Positions 1 through 5,384 of a stretch of DNA of 5,384 nucleotides are shown piece after piece. The position numbers were made by a program, and so were the translations under genes. The DNA comes from a bacterium. Its GTDB lineage: Bacteria; Electryoneota; RPQS01. The first letter of the stretch is position 1. Each line of letters begins with the position of its first letter. A model generated the notes under the pieces. That model saw only the letters and a program-made list of their open reading frames with translations, had not been told where the DNA came from and ran no database searches. The stretch is taken from NCBI GenBank assembly GCA_028711875.1, contig JAQTRJ010000179.1:1-5384 (forward strand), written 5' to 3'.

Positions 1-624
1 CTTATCGCCGAGCCGATGGCGGCGGCGCTGGGCGTGGGGCTGCCGGTCAGCGATCCGATCGGCAGCATGGTGATTGACATCGGCGGCGGTACGACGGAGA
101 TCGCCGTCATTTCGCTGTCGGGCATCATCACCGACACCTCGATTCGCATCGCCGGCGATGAACTCGACGAATGCATCGTACAGTTCATGCGGCGCAATTA
201 TAATCTGCTGATCGGCGAGCGCACGGCTGAAGAGATTAAAGTGCGGATCGCGTCGGCGGTCAAGCTCGAGCAGGAACTCTCGATTGTGGCCAAGGGGCGC
301 GATCTGGTGGAAGGCGTGCCCAAGGCCATCGAGATCAATTCCATCGAAATCCGTGACGCGCTGAGCGAACCGATTTCGCAGATCGTGGACGCCGTGCGCA
401 CGGCGCTGGAGAAAACTCCGCCCGAACTCGCGGCGGACATCCGCGACCGCGGCATCGTCATGACCGGCGGCGGCGCCATGATCAAGGGACTCGACGTGCG
501 GCTGCGCGAGGAGACGTCGCTGCCGGTGGTGCTGGCCGAAGACCCGCTGACCTGCGTCGTGCGCGGGACGGGCAAGATTCTCGACGATTTCGAGACCTAC
601 CAAAAGATTCTCATCAGCTCGTAG
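1..624 (+). CDS. mreB: MreB, rod-shape-determining actin-like ATPase (5' end missing)
   Basis: Bacterial actin homologue that polymerises with ATP on the inner face of the cytoplasmic membrane and positions the elongation machinery. The reading frame is open from base 1, so this is the C-terminal 207 residues; the family is usually about 340-350 residues, so roughly 135-140 N-terminal residues lie upstream. Numbering from the first codon, residues 3-9 (AEPMAAA) carry the glutamate expected to position the hydrolytic water. Residues 26-33 (DIGGGTTE) are the phosphate-2 loop, residues 155-159 (TGGGA) the adenosine-binding loop, and the 'EDPLTCVVRGTGK' block near the end is typical of MreB rather than FtsA, ParM or DnaK. 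It ends with TAG seven bases before mreC. All key motifs in the visible part are intact. Identity is very secure; only the fragment is visible. Confidence 0.97.
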   Translation, partial: LIAEPMAAALGVGLPVSDPIGSMVIDIGGGTTEIAVISLSGIITDTSIRIAGDELDECIVQFMRRNYNLLIGERTAEEIKVRIASAVKLEQELSIVAKGRDLVEGVPKAIEINSIEIRDALSEPISQIVDAVRTALEKTPPELAADIRDRGIVMTGGGAMIKGLDVRLREETSLPVVLAEDPLTCVVRGTGKILDDFETYQKILISS

Positions 625-637
625 CGGCGCGATGAGA
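609..637 (+). promoter_or_regulatory. Possible stem-loop enclosing the mreC start codon
   Basis: Bases 609-615 (TCTCATC) are perfectly complementary to 631-637 (GATGAGA), giving a 7-bp stem with a 15-base loop. The mreC ATG (632-634) lies inside the 3' arm, and the mreB stop codon (622-624) lies in the loop. No purine-rich ribosome-binding site is visible before mreC. Ribosomes finishing mreB would open this stem, so the arrangement fits translational coupling of mreC to mreB. This is inference: a 7-bp match can occur by chance and folding energy was not computed. Confidence 0.35.
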
Positions 638-1447
638 TCATCGTCTCCGAACTACTTTTCCCGGCTCGAGTGGCTGATCTTTTTTCTTGCGGTCGGCTTG
701 TCGCTGACCCTTCTCTTTCTCGGACATCAGCCGTCGGCGGTGGGATTCAAACACGACACCAACGCGGCGGCCGCCTGGGCGGCGCGGCCGGTGATGATCG
801 CGCTGCGCACGTTCGATCTGTGGCGCGAGAACACCGCGCTGCGGAAGATCGCGCTGCGCCTGAACGAGGAGAACGCGCGGCTGCGCGACGCCACGCTGGA
901 AAACGCGCGGCTGCGGGCTTTGCTGAGACTGCGCGACGCCGAGCCGTGGCCGCTGATCGCCGCCGAAGTGATCGGCTATCCCGGACCGACCGTAGGCGGA
1001 CTCGTGTTGATTGACGCGGGGGACGCGCAGGGCGTTCGCGTGAATTCGGCGGTGCTCACGGCGGAAGGTTTGGTCGGCAAGGTGGTCGAAACCGGCCGCA
1101 ACTCGTCGCTGGTGCAGACGCTGGTGGGCAACGCCTACGGCGTCTCTGTGATGATCGAACGCTCGCGCGTGGTCGGCATTCTGCGCTGGGCCGGGCCGGG
1201 GGACTGGACGATTCACGGGCTGTCCACAGGCGACGATGTGCGGGTGGGAGACCTGGTGCTGACCACCGGTGAGGGCGCGGTGTTTCCCAAGAATATCCGC
1301 GTTGGAGTGGTCAATAAGGTGGAGCCGCCGTCCGATCCGCGAGTCGGTTGGTGTCATACTCAACCCTTCGTGCGCTTCCGTGCGCTCGAAGAAATCTTTG
1401 TCATTGCCGCGACGGACACGACGGCGCATTCGGAGAATCAGCCATGA
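632..1447 (+). CDS. mreC: MreC, rod-shape-determining periplasmic scaffold protein
   Basis: Bitopic membrane protein of the elongasome, 271 residues; known in the family to link MreB/MreD to PBP2 and to switch the RodA-PBP2 synthase on. A short cytoplasmic N-terminus is followed by one membrane segment (about residues 14-31, rich in L/F/I). A coiled coil follows (about 62-102, with leucines 63, 70, 77 and 84 in heptad register), then the beta-rich periplasmic domain. The MreC signature near residues 195-230 (VRVGDLVLTTGEGAVFPKNI) matches the usual 'GDlVvTSG.gg.FPkGi.VG' pattern. The ATG at 632 is chosen because it lies 7 bases after mreB and gives the normal short N-terminus. No Shine-Dalgarno sequence is visible, unlike for the next genes. 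The stop overlaps the mreD start. Length and domain order are normal; inside the coiled coil the six-residue segment ENARLR occurs twice. Confidence 0.95.
   Translation: MRSSSPNYFSRLEWLIFFLAVGLSLTLLFLGHQPSAVGFKHDTNAAAAWAARPVMIALRTFDLWRENTALRKIALRLNEENARLRDATLENARLRALLRLRDAEPWPLIAAEVIGYPGPTVGGLVLIDAGDAQGVRVNSAVLTAEGLVGKVVETGRNSSLVQTLVGNAYGVSVMIERSRVVGILRWAGPGDWTIHGLSTGDDVRVGDLVLTTGEGAVFPKNIRVGVVNKVEPPSDPRVGWCHTQPFVRFRALEEIFVIAATDTTAHSENQP
1432..1435 (+). promoter_or_regulatory. Ribosome-binding site of mreD
   Basis: GGAG lies 8 bases before the ATG at 1444, inside the end of mreC. It supports the ATG at 1444 as the start of mreD rather than the in-frame ATG at 1348, which would add 32 non-hydrophobic residues read from within mreC. 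Confidence 0.7.
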
Positions 1448-1920
1448 GCCGCTGGGCGCTCTCGGGGATTGCTTTCGCGCTGGTTGTCCTCGATGTCTCA
1501 CTGGGCGGCCTGCTCACGATGGGAACGGCGCGTCCCTCGCTTACGTTGCCGTTCGTGGTTTACATCGGCCTGTCGCGTTCTCCCATCGAAGCGGTGGTGT
1601 TCGGATTTGCCGTCGGACTGTGTCAGGACCTGTTCGGATCGCTGACGCTGGGCGCCACGGCACTGGCCTATTCGGTGATTGGTTTCGCGTGTGCCAAACT
1701 CTGGAGCGAGTCGTGGATTCGGCTGTGGTGGCCGTGGGGGGTGTCCCTGATCGTAGCCGGGCTCGCCGATCAGGCGTTTGCCCATTATCTGCTGGCGCGC
1801 GGCTCCGGCTATTCCTTCTTTCCGGTATTTCTGACGGCGGGGCTGCCCTCGGCGGCATACACGGCGCTGCTCGGATTGATGTGGTACCTGTCTCCGCTGC
1901 ATAGGGTGCGCGCTTCGTGA
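1444..1920 (+). CDS. mreD: MreD, rod-shape-determining integral membrane protein
   Basis: Polytopic inner-membrane partner of MreC in the elongasome, 158 residues, close to the usual 160-170. Hydrophobic segments at about residues 5-25, 33-44, 47-65, 68-87, 97-115 and 127-149 give five to six membrane spans. The most diagnostic stretch is residues 54-63 (GFAVGLCQDL) followed by a glycine-rich turn and a further helix, the 'G...GL.qDl' pattern of MreD; the 'RPSLTLPFVVYIGL' segment before it is also typical. The ATG overlaps the mreC stop as ATGA, so translation is probably coupled. The stop overlaps the GTG start of mrdA. MreD sequences are poorly conserved, so the call rests on motif, size, topology and position between mreC and mrdA, which together are strong. 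Confidence 0.93.
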   Translation: MSRWALSGIAFALVVLDVSLGGLLTMGTARPSLTLPFVVYIGLSRSPIEAVVFGFAVGLCQDLFGSLTLGATALAYSVIGFACAKLWSESWIRLWWPWGVSLIVAGLADQAFAHYLLARGSGYSFFPVFLTAGLPSAAYTALLGLMWYLSPLHRVRAS

Positions 1921-3719
1921 GTCCGCGTCTCGGATCCAGTCTCGTCCGGCTCTGGGCGTTCCGACTGATCGGGATGATCCTGTTCGGCCTGCTCGGCTTC
2001 CGTCTGTTTCAACTTCAGGTGCTGCATTCGGCGGAATTTCGCGAGAAATCGGATAACAATCGCTTCCGCGTGCTCGAGATTGCCGCGCCGCGCGGAGTCA
2101 TGCGCGACCGCGCGGGACGTCTGCTCGTCACCAACCGTTCGGCGTATTCCTGCTATGGAGTGCCGCGTGAGTTGTGGAAGGATCCGCAGAGTCTGCGGCT
2201 GCTCGAGCAGGCGCTTGGATATGAAGAGGGATTTCTCGCGCAGGAAGTGATTCAGCCGAACCGGCGTTCGTTCGTTCCGCTGCGTTTGAAGCGCGACTTG
2301 TCCTTTCACGAACTGTCCTGTTTCGAGGAGTTGCGTAATGTCATTCCGGGAGCGTTTCTCGAAATGGAGCAGAAGCGGGCCTATCCCGATCTGCTGGCCG
2401 CGCATGCCATCGGCTACGTGAGTGAAGTCTCGAAGGACGAGCTCGCGAACTGGCCGGGTCTGCGCATGGGCGACCTCGTCGGCAAGCGCGGGCTGGAGCG
2501 GCTCTACGATCAGGACTTGAGGGGCAAGCCCGGCGCGCGCGTTACCGTGGTCAATGCCCTCGGTCAAGAGGTGGCTCCGGCCGAAGATTTGGGACGCGTG
2601 GAACCCACGGCCGGGAAAGAGTTGTGGCTGACACTCGATCGGGACCTGCAAATGCTGGCCGAGTCCCTGCTGGTGGGGGCGATCGGCGCCGCTGTGGCCA
2701 TGGACGTGCGCACGGGCGGGGTTTTGGCAATGGCCAGTACGCCCACTTACGATCCGCGCATCTTCGCCGGGCGCGTCAACACCGTGGATTGGAACGCGCT
2801 GCTCGAGGATCCGCTGAAACCGATGCTCAACCGGGCCGTGCAGACGACGTACCCGCCCGGTTCCACGATTAAAATGGCCATGCTGCTCGAAGGGCTTGAG
2901 AGCGGAGCGATTCCCAGCGATTGGACGGTGTCGTGCAGCGGTTCCTATACCTACGGCGACCGTCCGTTCAAATGCTGGAAGAAAGGGGGACACGGCCGCA
3001 TCGTTCCCCTCACGGCGCTCGAGCAGAGTTGCGACGTTTTTTTCTACCGGCTGGGCTTGCAGATCGGAGCGGACGGCGTGCATAACGCGATGCACCGTCT
3101 TCATCTCGGCGAAACGACAGGCGTGGATCAGACCTCGGAAGCGCAGGGGCTGGCTCCCTCCGAAAACTATTATAACCGCCGCTATGGGCCGCGCGGCTGG
3201 ACGAAGGGCTTTGTTCTGTCGCTGGCGATCGGACAAGGGGAAGTTCTGGTCACGCCGGTGCAGATGTGCGCTTACGCTGCGGCTCTGGCCAATGGAGCGA
3301 TCTGGCGGCAGCCGCATCTGGTGCGGGCGATCTTTGATCCGGTGACCGGCGAGGTCACGCAGCGGCCCGCTCCAAGCGATACCCGCATCGAAGCGTCGCC
3401 GGAGAATATTGCGCTGGTGCGCGAGGGCATGCGACGAGTAGTGTGGGGCGACGCAGGAACGGCGCGCGCGCAGCGCGATCCGCAAGTCGCCATTTGCGGT
3501 AAAACCGGCACGGCGCAGAATCCGCACGGCGACGATCATGCATGGTTCGTGGGTTTCGCGCCGGCGGAGGATCCGATCATCGCCACCTGCGTGCTGATCG
3601 AGTTCGGCGAACACGGCTCGTCCGTTGCGGCGCCGATATCCAAGGAAATCATGAAGCGCTACGTGCTCACGGAGCAGCCGGAACGCGCCGAGCTTGCGCT
3701 GCAGGAGCGCGCGCGCTGA
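1917..3719 (+). CDS. mrdA: Penicillin-binding protein 2, elongation-specific peptidoglycan transpeptidase
   Basis: Class B PBP, 600 residues, a normal length. It cross-links glycan strands made by its partner RodA during side-wall growth and is the expected beta-lactam target of the rod complex. A single N-terminal membrane anchor (about 14-33) is followed by the pedestal domain with the conserved PRG (58-60), DR (64-65) and N73 elements, then the transpeptidase domain (about 250-590). The active site is complete: STIK at 316-319 (nucleophile Ser316, Lys319), SCD at 371-373 (the SxD form usual in PBP2), and KTGT at 529-532. Cys340, Cys353, His359 and Cys372 surround the SxD motif and may bind a metal. 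The start is GTG, overlapping the mreD stop as GTGA; the first in-frame ATG (residue 20) would cut into the membrane anchor. AGGG at 1903-1906 is a modest ribosome-binding site. SxD, pedestal features and the rodA neighbour separate it from FtsI. Confidence 0.96.
   Translation: MSPRLGSSLVRLWAFRLIGMILFGLLGFRLFQLQVLHSAEFREKSDNNRFRVLEIAAPRGVMRDRAGRLLVTNRSAYSCYGVPRELWKDPQSLRLLEQALGYEEGFLAQEVIQPNRRSFVPLRLKRDLSFHELSCFEELRNVIPGAFLEMEQKRAYPDLLAAHAIGYVSEVSKDELANWPGLRMGDLVGKRGLERLYDQDLRGKPGARVTVVNALGQEVAPAEDLGRVEPTAGKELWLTLDRDLQMLAESLLVGAIGAAVAMDVRTGGVLAMASTPTYDPRIFAGRVNTVDWNALLEDPLKPMLNRAVQTTYPPGSTIKMAMLLEGLESGAIPSDWTVSCSGSYTYGDRPFKCWKKGGHGRIVPLTALEQSCDVFFYRLGLQIGADGVHNAMHRLHLGETTGVDQTSEAQGLAPSENYYNRRYGPRGWTKGFVLSLAIGQGEVLVTPVQMCAYAAALANGAIWRQPHLVRAIFDPVTGEVTQRPAPSDTRIEASPENIALVREGMRRVVWGDAGTARAQRDPQVAICGKTGTAQNPHGDDHAWFVGFAPAEDPIIATCVLIEFGEHGSSVAAPISKEIMKRYVLTEQPERAELALQERAR
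3703..3707 (+). promoter_or_regulatory. Probable ribosome-binding site of rodA
   Basis: AGGAG lies 11 bases before the ATG at 3719, within the last codons of mrdA. The spacing is slightly long but the sequence is the best match to an anti-Shine-Dalgarno target in the vicinity. It supports the start at 3719, or the second in-frame ATG at 3728, over the ATG at 3542 deep inside mrdA. Confidence 0.55.
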
Positions 3720-4936
3720 TGCAGCGGATGCTGTGGGGAATCGAGCTGCGTTTGCTGGCGGCACTTCTGGCGTTGGTTTTTATTGGTCTCGTGGCCAATT
3801 ATTCGACCAGTTATGTTGAAGGTGATCTTGAGCACTGGCACATCTATCGGCAACTGATCTGGGCCGCCGCCGGCGTGGTGTTGATGGCCATCGTTGCGGC
3901 CACGCAACCCCGGTACTTCCAGTTTTTCGCCTATGTCTTCTACGGTTTGGGAGTACTCGCGCTGCTCGCCGTGCTCGTGATCGGACAGACGCAGATGGGA
4001 GCCAAACGCTGGCTCAGTCTGGGCGCGTTTCAGTTGCAGCCGTCGGAATTCGCGAAGATCAGCACGCTGCTCGGACTCGCGCGCTGGATCGGCGACTATC
4101 CGCGCGATGCCAATCCCACCGGACTGACGCTGGGGGCGCTGGTCATGGCGCTGATTCCCACCGCGTTGATTCTGATTGAGCCGGATTTGGGAACGGCGCT
4201 GGTCTATCCGATTCTATTGTTCTGCATGCTCGCTTGGGGCGGCGCGCCGTTCTGGCATCTGCTGATTTTGGCGGCTCCGGTGATCGCCGTGGTGACCTCG
4301 TGGCATCTGATCGTCTACGCGACGGCGTTCGTTGTTCTGGTGGCGGCCGTGTTCCTGTCATCGCGGCGCTGGCTGCCGATGGCGCTGGCGGCGGGAATCT
4401 TTCTCTCGATCGGAACCGCGAGGCCGGTGCTGTGGAACAAGCTCCATCCCTATCAACAGAAGCGCCTGCTCACGTTTCTCGATCCCGAAGCCGATCCACT
4501 GGGTTCCGCCTATCAGATCATCCAATCGAAGATCGCCGTCGGCTCGGGCGGACTGACGGGCAAGGGATTTCTGGGCGGCACGCAAACCCAGCTCAAGTTT
4601 CTGCCCGAGGGGCACACGGATTTTATTTTTTCGGCATGGGGCGAGCAGTTCGGTTTCGCCGGCACGATTATCGTCGTCGGATTATTCTTCATCGTGTTCT
4701 ATCGCGGAATCCGGCTCGCGGCGCGCAGCCATAATCCGTTTCATTCGCTGGTGGCGGCGGGAATCGTCAGTCTGCTGACGGTGCAGGTTCTGCTCAATTT
4801 GTTTATGACGGTCGGACTGCTGCCGGTGACGGGAGTCCCGCTGCCGTTTATCAGCTATGGGGGGAGTTCGCTGATCTGCTGGCTGGTGATGAGCGGACTG
4901 CTGCTCGGAGTGAGTATGCGATGGCGCGACTACTGA
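3719..4936 (+). CDS. rodA: RodA, SEDS-family peptidoglycan glycosyltransferase
   Basis: Polymerises lipid II into glycan strands in the cytoplasmic membrane as the partner of PBP2, 405 residues with about ten membrane spans. SEDS landmarks appear in order. Residues 94-114 hold the GAKRW...QPSEFAK signature, 154-160 is EPDLGTA, and the large extracytoplasmic loop at about 240-310 carries Asp259 in 'PEADPLG', the expected catalytic aspartate. This is followed by QSKIAVGSGG, GKG, and 'LPEGHTDFIFS' (295-305). The closing signature 'PVTGVPLPFISYGGSS' lies at 369-384. The 'GSGG..GKG...GTQ..L.FLPE.HTDFIF' block, with the adjacent mrdA, favours RodA over FtsW. The start overlaps the mrdA stop as TGATG; an in-frame ATG at 3728 is an alternative three codons later. 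The 3' end overlaps the next gene by 16 bases. Slightly longer than E. coli RodA (370 residues) but otherwise ordinary. Confidence 0.96.
   Translation: MQRMLWGIELRLLAALLALVFIGLVANYSTSYVEGDLEHWHIYRQLIWAAAGVVLMAIVAATQPRYFQFFAYVFYGLGVLALLAVLVIGQTQMGAKRWLSLGAFQLQPSEFAKISTLLGLARWIGDYPRDANPTGLTLGALVMALIPTALILIEPDLGTALVYPILLFCMLAWGGAPFWHLLILAAPVIAVVTSWHLIVYATAFVVLVAAVFLSSRRWLPMALAAGIFLSIGTARPVLWNKLHPYQQKRLLTFLDPEADPLGSAYQIIQSKIAVGSGGLTGKGFLGGTQTQLKFLPEGHTDFIFSAWGEQFGFAGTIIVVGLFFIVFYRGIRLAARSHNPFHSLVAAGIVSLLTVQVLLNLFMTVGLLPVTGVPLPFISYGGSSLICWLVMSGLLLGVSMRWRDY
4907..4910 (+). promoter_or_regulatory. Ribosome-binding site of the M23 peptidase gene
   Basis: GGAG lies 10 bases before the ATG at 4921, inside the end of rodA. 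It supports initiation at 4921, which also gives a protein beginning directly with a signal-peptide-like hydrophobic stretch. Confidence 0.6.
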
Positions 4937-5384
4937 TTCTGCTCTGCGCGATGTGCCTCGCGGCGATTCCGGGAGACGGACGTCTGGCCGCGGAGCCGCT
5001 CTGGCCGCTGCCCGATTCGCGCACACTGACCGGTGGATTCGCCGATTCGCGGCCCGATCATTTTCACGGCGGCGTGGATCTGCGGACGTTTGGCAAGGCG
5101 CTCCCGGTGATCGCTCCGACGGACGGCTGGATCGAGCGTTTCGCCGTGTCGCCGTCGGGCTACGGACGGTCGCTCTACTTGCGTCTCGCGGACGGAAAAA
5201 CGGCGGTGTTTGGTCATCTGAGCCGCTTCCAGCCGCGATTGGAGAGTATGCTGCGCGACTCGCAGCTCGCCGTGGGCACTTATCGGGTGGATTGTCTGTT
5301 CGAGGATTCCGCGGAATCGTGCGGATTTCGCGCGGGCGATACACTGGCCTTGACCGGTCGCAGCGGGATTGGCCCGCCGCATTT
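4921..5384 (+). CDS. Exported M23/LytM-type metallopeptidase (3' end missing)
   Basis: Predicted zinc peptidase of the M23 family, whose members cut peptide bridges in peptidoglycan; 154 complete codons are visible and the frame is open to the window end. Residues 1-24 form a Sec-type signal peptide (hydrophobic core 4-16, plausible cleavage after LAA); Cys9 and Cys12 do not form a convincing lipobox. M23 motifs are His49 and Asp53 (HGGVD, zinc ligands), His99 in 'FGHLSRF', and His154 in 'GIGPPH', which should be the first histidine of the closing HxH; the last ligand lies beyond the edge. The spacing of 55 residues from His99 to His154 is larger than in compact LytM-type domains (about 31 in LytM), reflecting an insertion at about 101-138 with Cys125 and Cys134. 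From memory this resembles exported M23 peptidases of Bacteroidota and relatives. The visible ligands are intact, suggesting an active enzyme, but a regulatory role cannot be excluded. Confidence 0.85.
   Translation, partial: MARLLILLCAMCLAAIPGDGRLAAEPLWPLPDSRTLTGGFADSRPDHFHGGVDLRTFGKALPVIAPTDGWIERFAVSPSGYGRSLYLRLADGKTAVFGHLSRFQPRLESMLRDSQLAVGTYRVDCLFEDSAESCGFRAGDTLALTGRSGIGPPH

Noticed and set aside
1428..1438. ATTC-GGA-GAAT mini inverted repeat around the mreD ribosome-binding site
   Set aside because: A 4-bp AT-rich stem with a three-base loop is too weak and too likely by chance to be called a regulatory structure.
638..1501. A 287-codon minus-strand open frame opposite mreC
   Set aside because: Arg/Gln/His-rich antisense shadow of mreC with no domain or ribosome-binding context.
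1269..1904. A 211-codon plus-strand open frame spanning the end of mreC and most of mreD
   Set aside because: It is the alternative frame of two real genes; its product is Arg-rich and has none of the hydrophobic segments that mark the true MreD frame.
3037..3043. Run of seven T bases just after the SCD codons of mrdA, a possible slippage site
   Set aside because: The frame is intact and the conserved 'DVFFY' residues are encoded straight through it; nothing suggests programmed frameshifting or a sequencing error.
3542..3718. Upstream extension of rodA to the ATG at 3542
   Set aside because: It would add 59 Arg/Ala-rich residues read out of frame from the conserved end of mrdA; the start at 3719 has an upstream AGGAG and gives the normal short RodA N-terminus.
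1809..3764. A 651-codon open frame on the minus strand covering all of mrdA and the ends of its neighbours
   Set aside because: It lies opposite an unmistakable PBP2 gene with complete active-site motifs. The translation is rich in Arg, His, Ala and Gln with no recognisable domain, as expected for the antisense frame of GC-rich codons.
4747..4754. GCTGGTGG, identical to the E. coli Chi site (also at 1120-1127)
   Set aside because: Chi sequences differ between lineages and these two copies encode ordinary Leu-Val codons in GC-rich genes.
4682..5382. Minus-strand open frames of 220 and 150 codons opposite the end of rodA and the M23 gene
   Set aside because: Both overlap clear coding sequence with intact motifs, overlap each other, and have shadow-like Arg/Ser/Pro-rich composition.

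Overview
The window is a tightly packed, GC-rich, single-strand (+) gene cluster for the rod-shape (elongasome) machinery of a bacterium: the 3' part of mreB, then complete mreC, mreD, mrdA (penicillin-binding protein 2) and rodA, and finally the 5' part of an exported M23/LytM-type metallopeptidase gene cut by the window end. The order mreB-mreC-mreD-mrdA-rodA is the classical arrangement found across many rod-shaped Gram-negative phyla.

Layout. 1-624: mreB C-terminal 207 residues. 632-1447: mreC after a 7-base gap. 1444-1920: mreD (ATGA overlap with mreC). 1917-3719: mrdA, starting with GTG (GTGA overlap with mreD). 3719-4936: rodA (TGATG overlap). 4921-5384+: M23 peptidase gene overlapping rodA by 16 bases. 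There is no intergenic stretch longer than 7 bases, so I see no internal promoter, terminator, RNA gene, mobile element or repeat array. All genes are probably read from one transcript that starts upstream of the window, with translation coupled at nearly every junction.

How the genes work together. MreB filaments on the inner membrane face organise MreC and MreD, which contact and activate the RodA-PBP2 pair. RodA (SEDS glycosyltransferase) polymerises lipid II into glycan strands and PBP2 cross-links them (transpeptidase). The M23 protein is predicted to be exported and could cut or remodel peptidoglycan; its place in the operon suggests, but does not prove, a role with the elongation complex.

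Organism. High GC and a complete mre/mrd set are compatible with many phyla. The best hint is the M23 protein: its motifs and the insertion between its two histidine motifs resemble, from memory, exported M23 peptidases of Bacteroidota and relatives (FCB group). I therefore lean weakly to a GC-rich FCB-type or candidate-phylum bacterium, and would not name a species. The window is mostly a conventional housekeeping region; no novel system is evident. The points most worth a second look are the M23 gene appended to the operon and its insertion, a Cys/Cys/His/Cys set next to the PBP2 active site, and a possible stem sequestering the mreC start codon.
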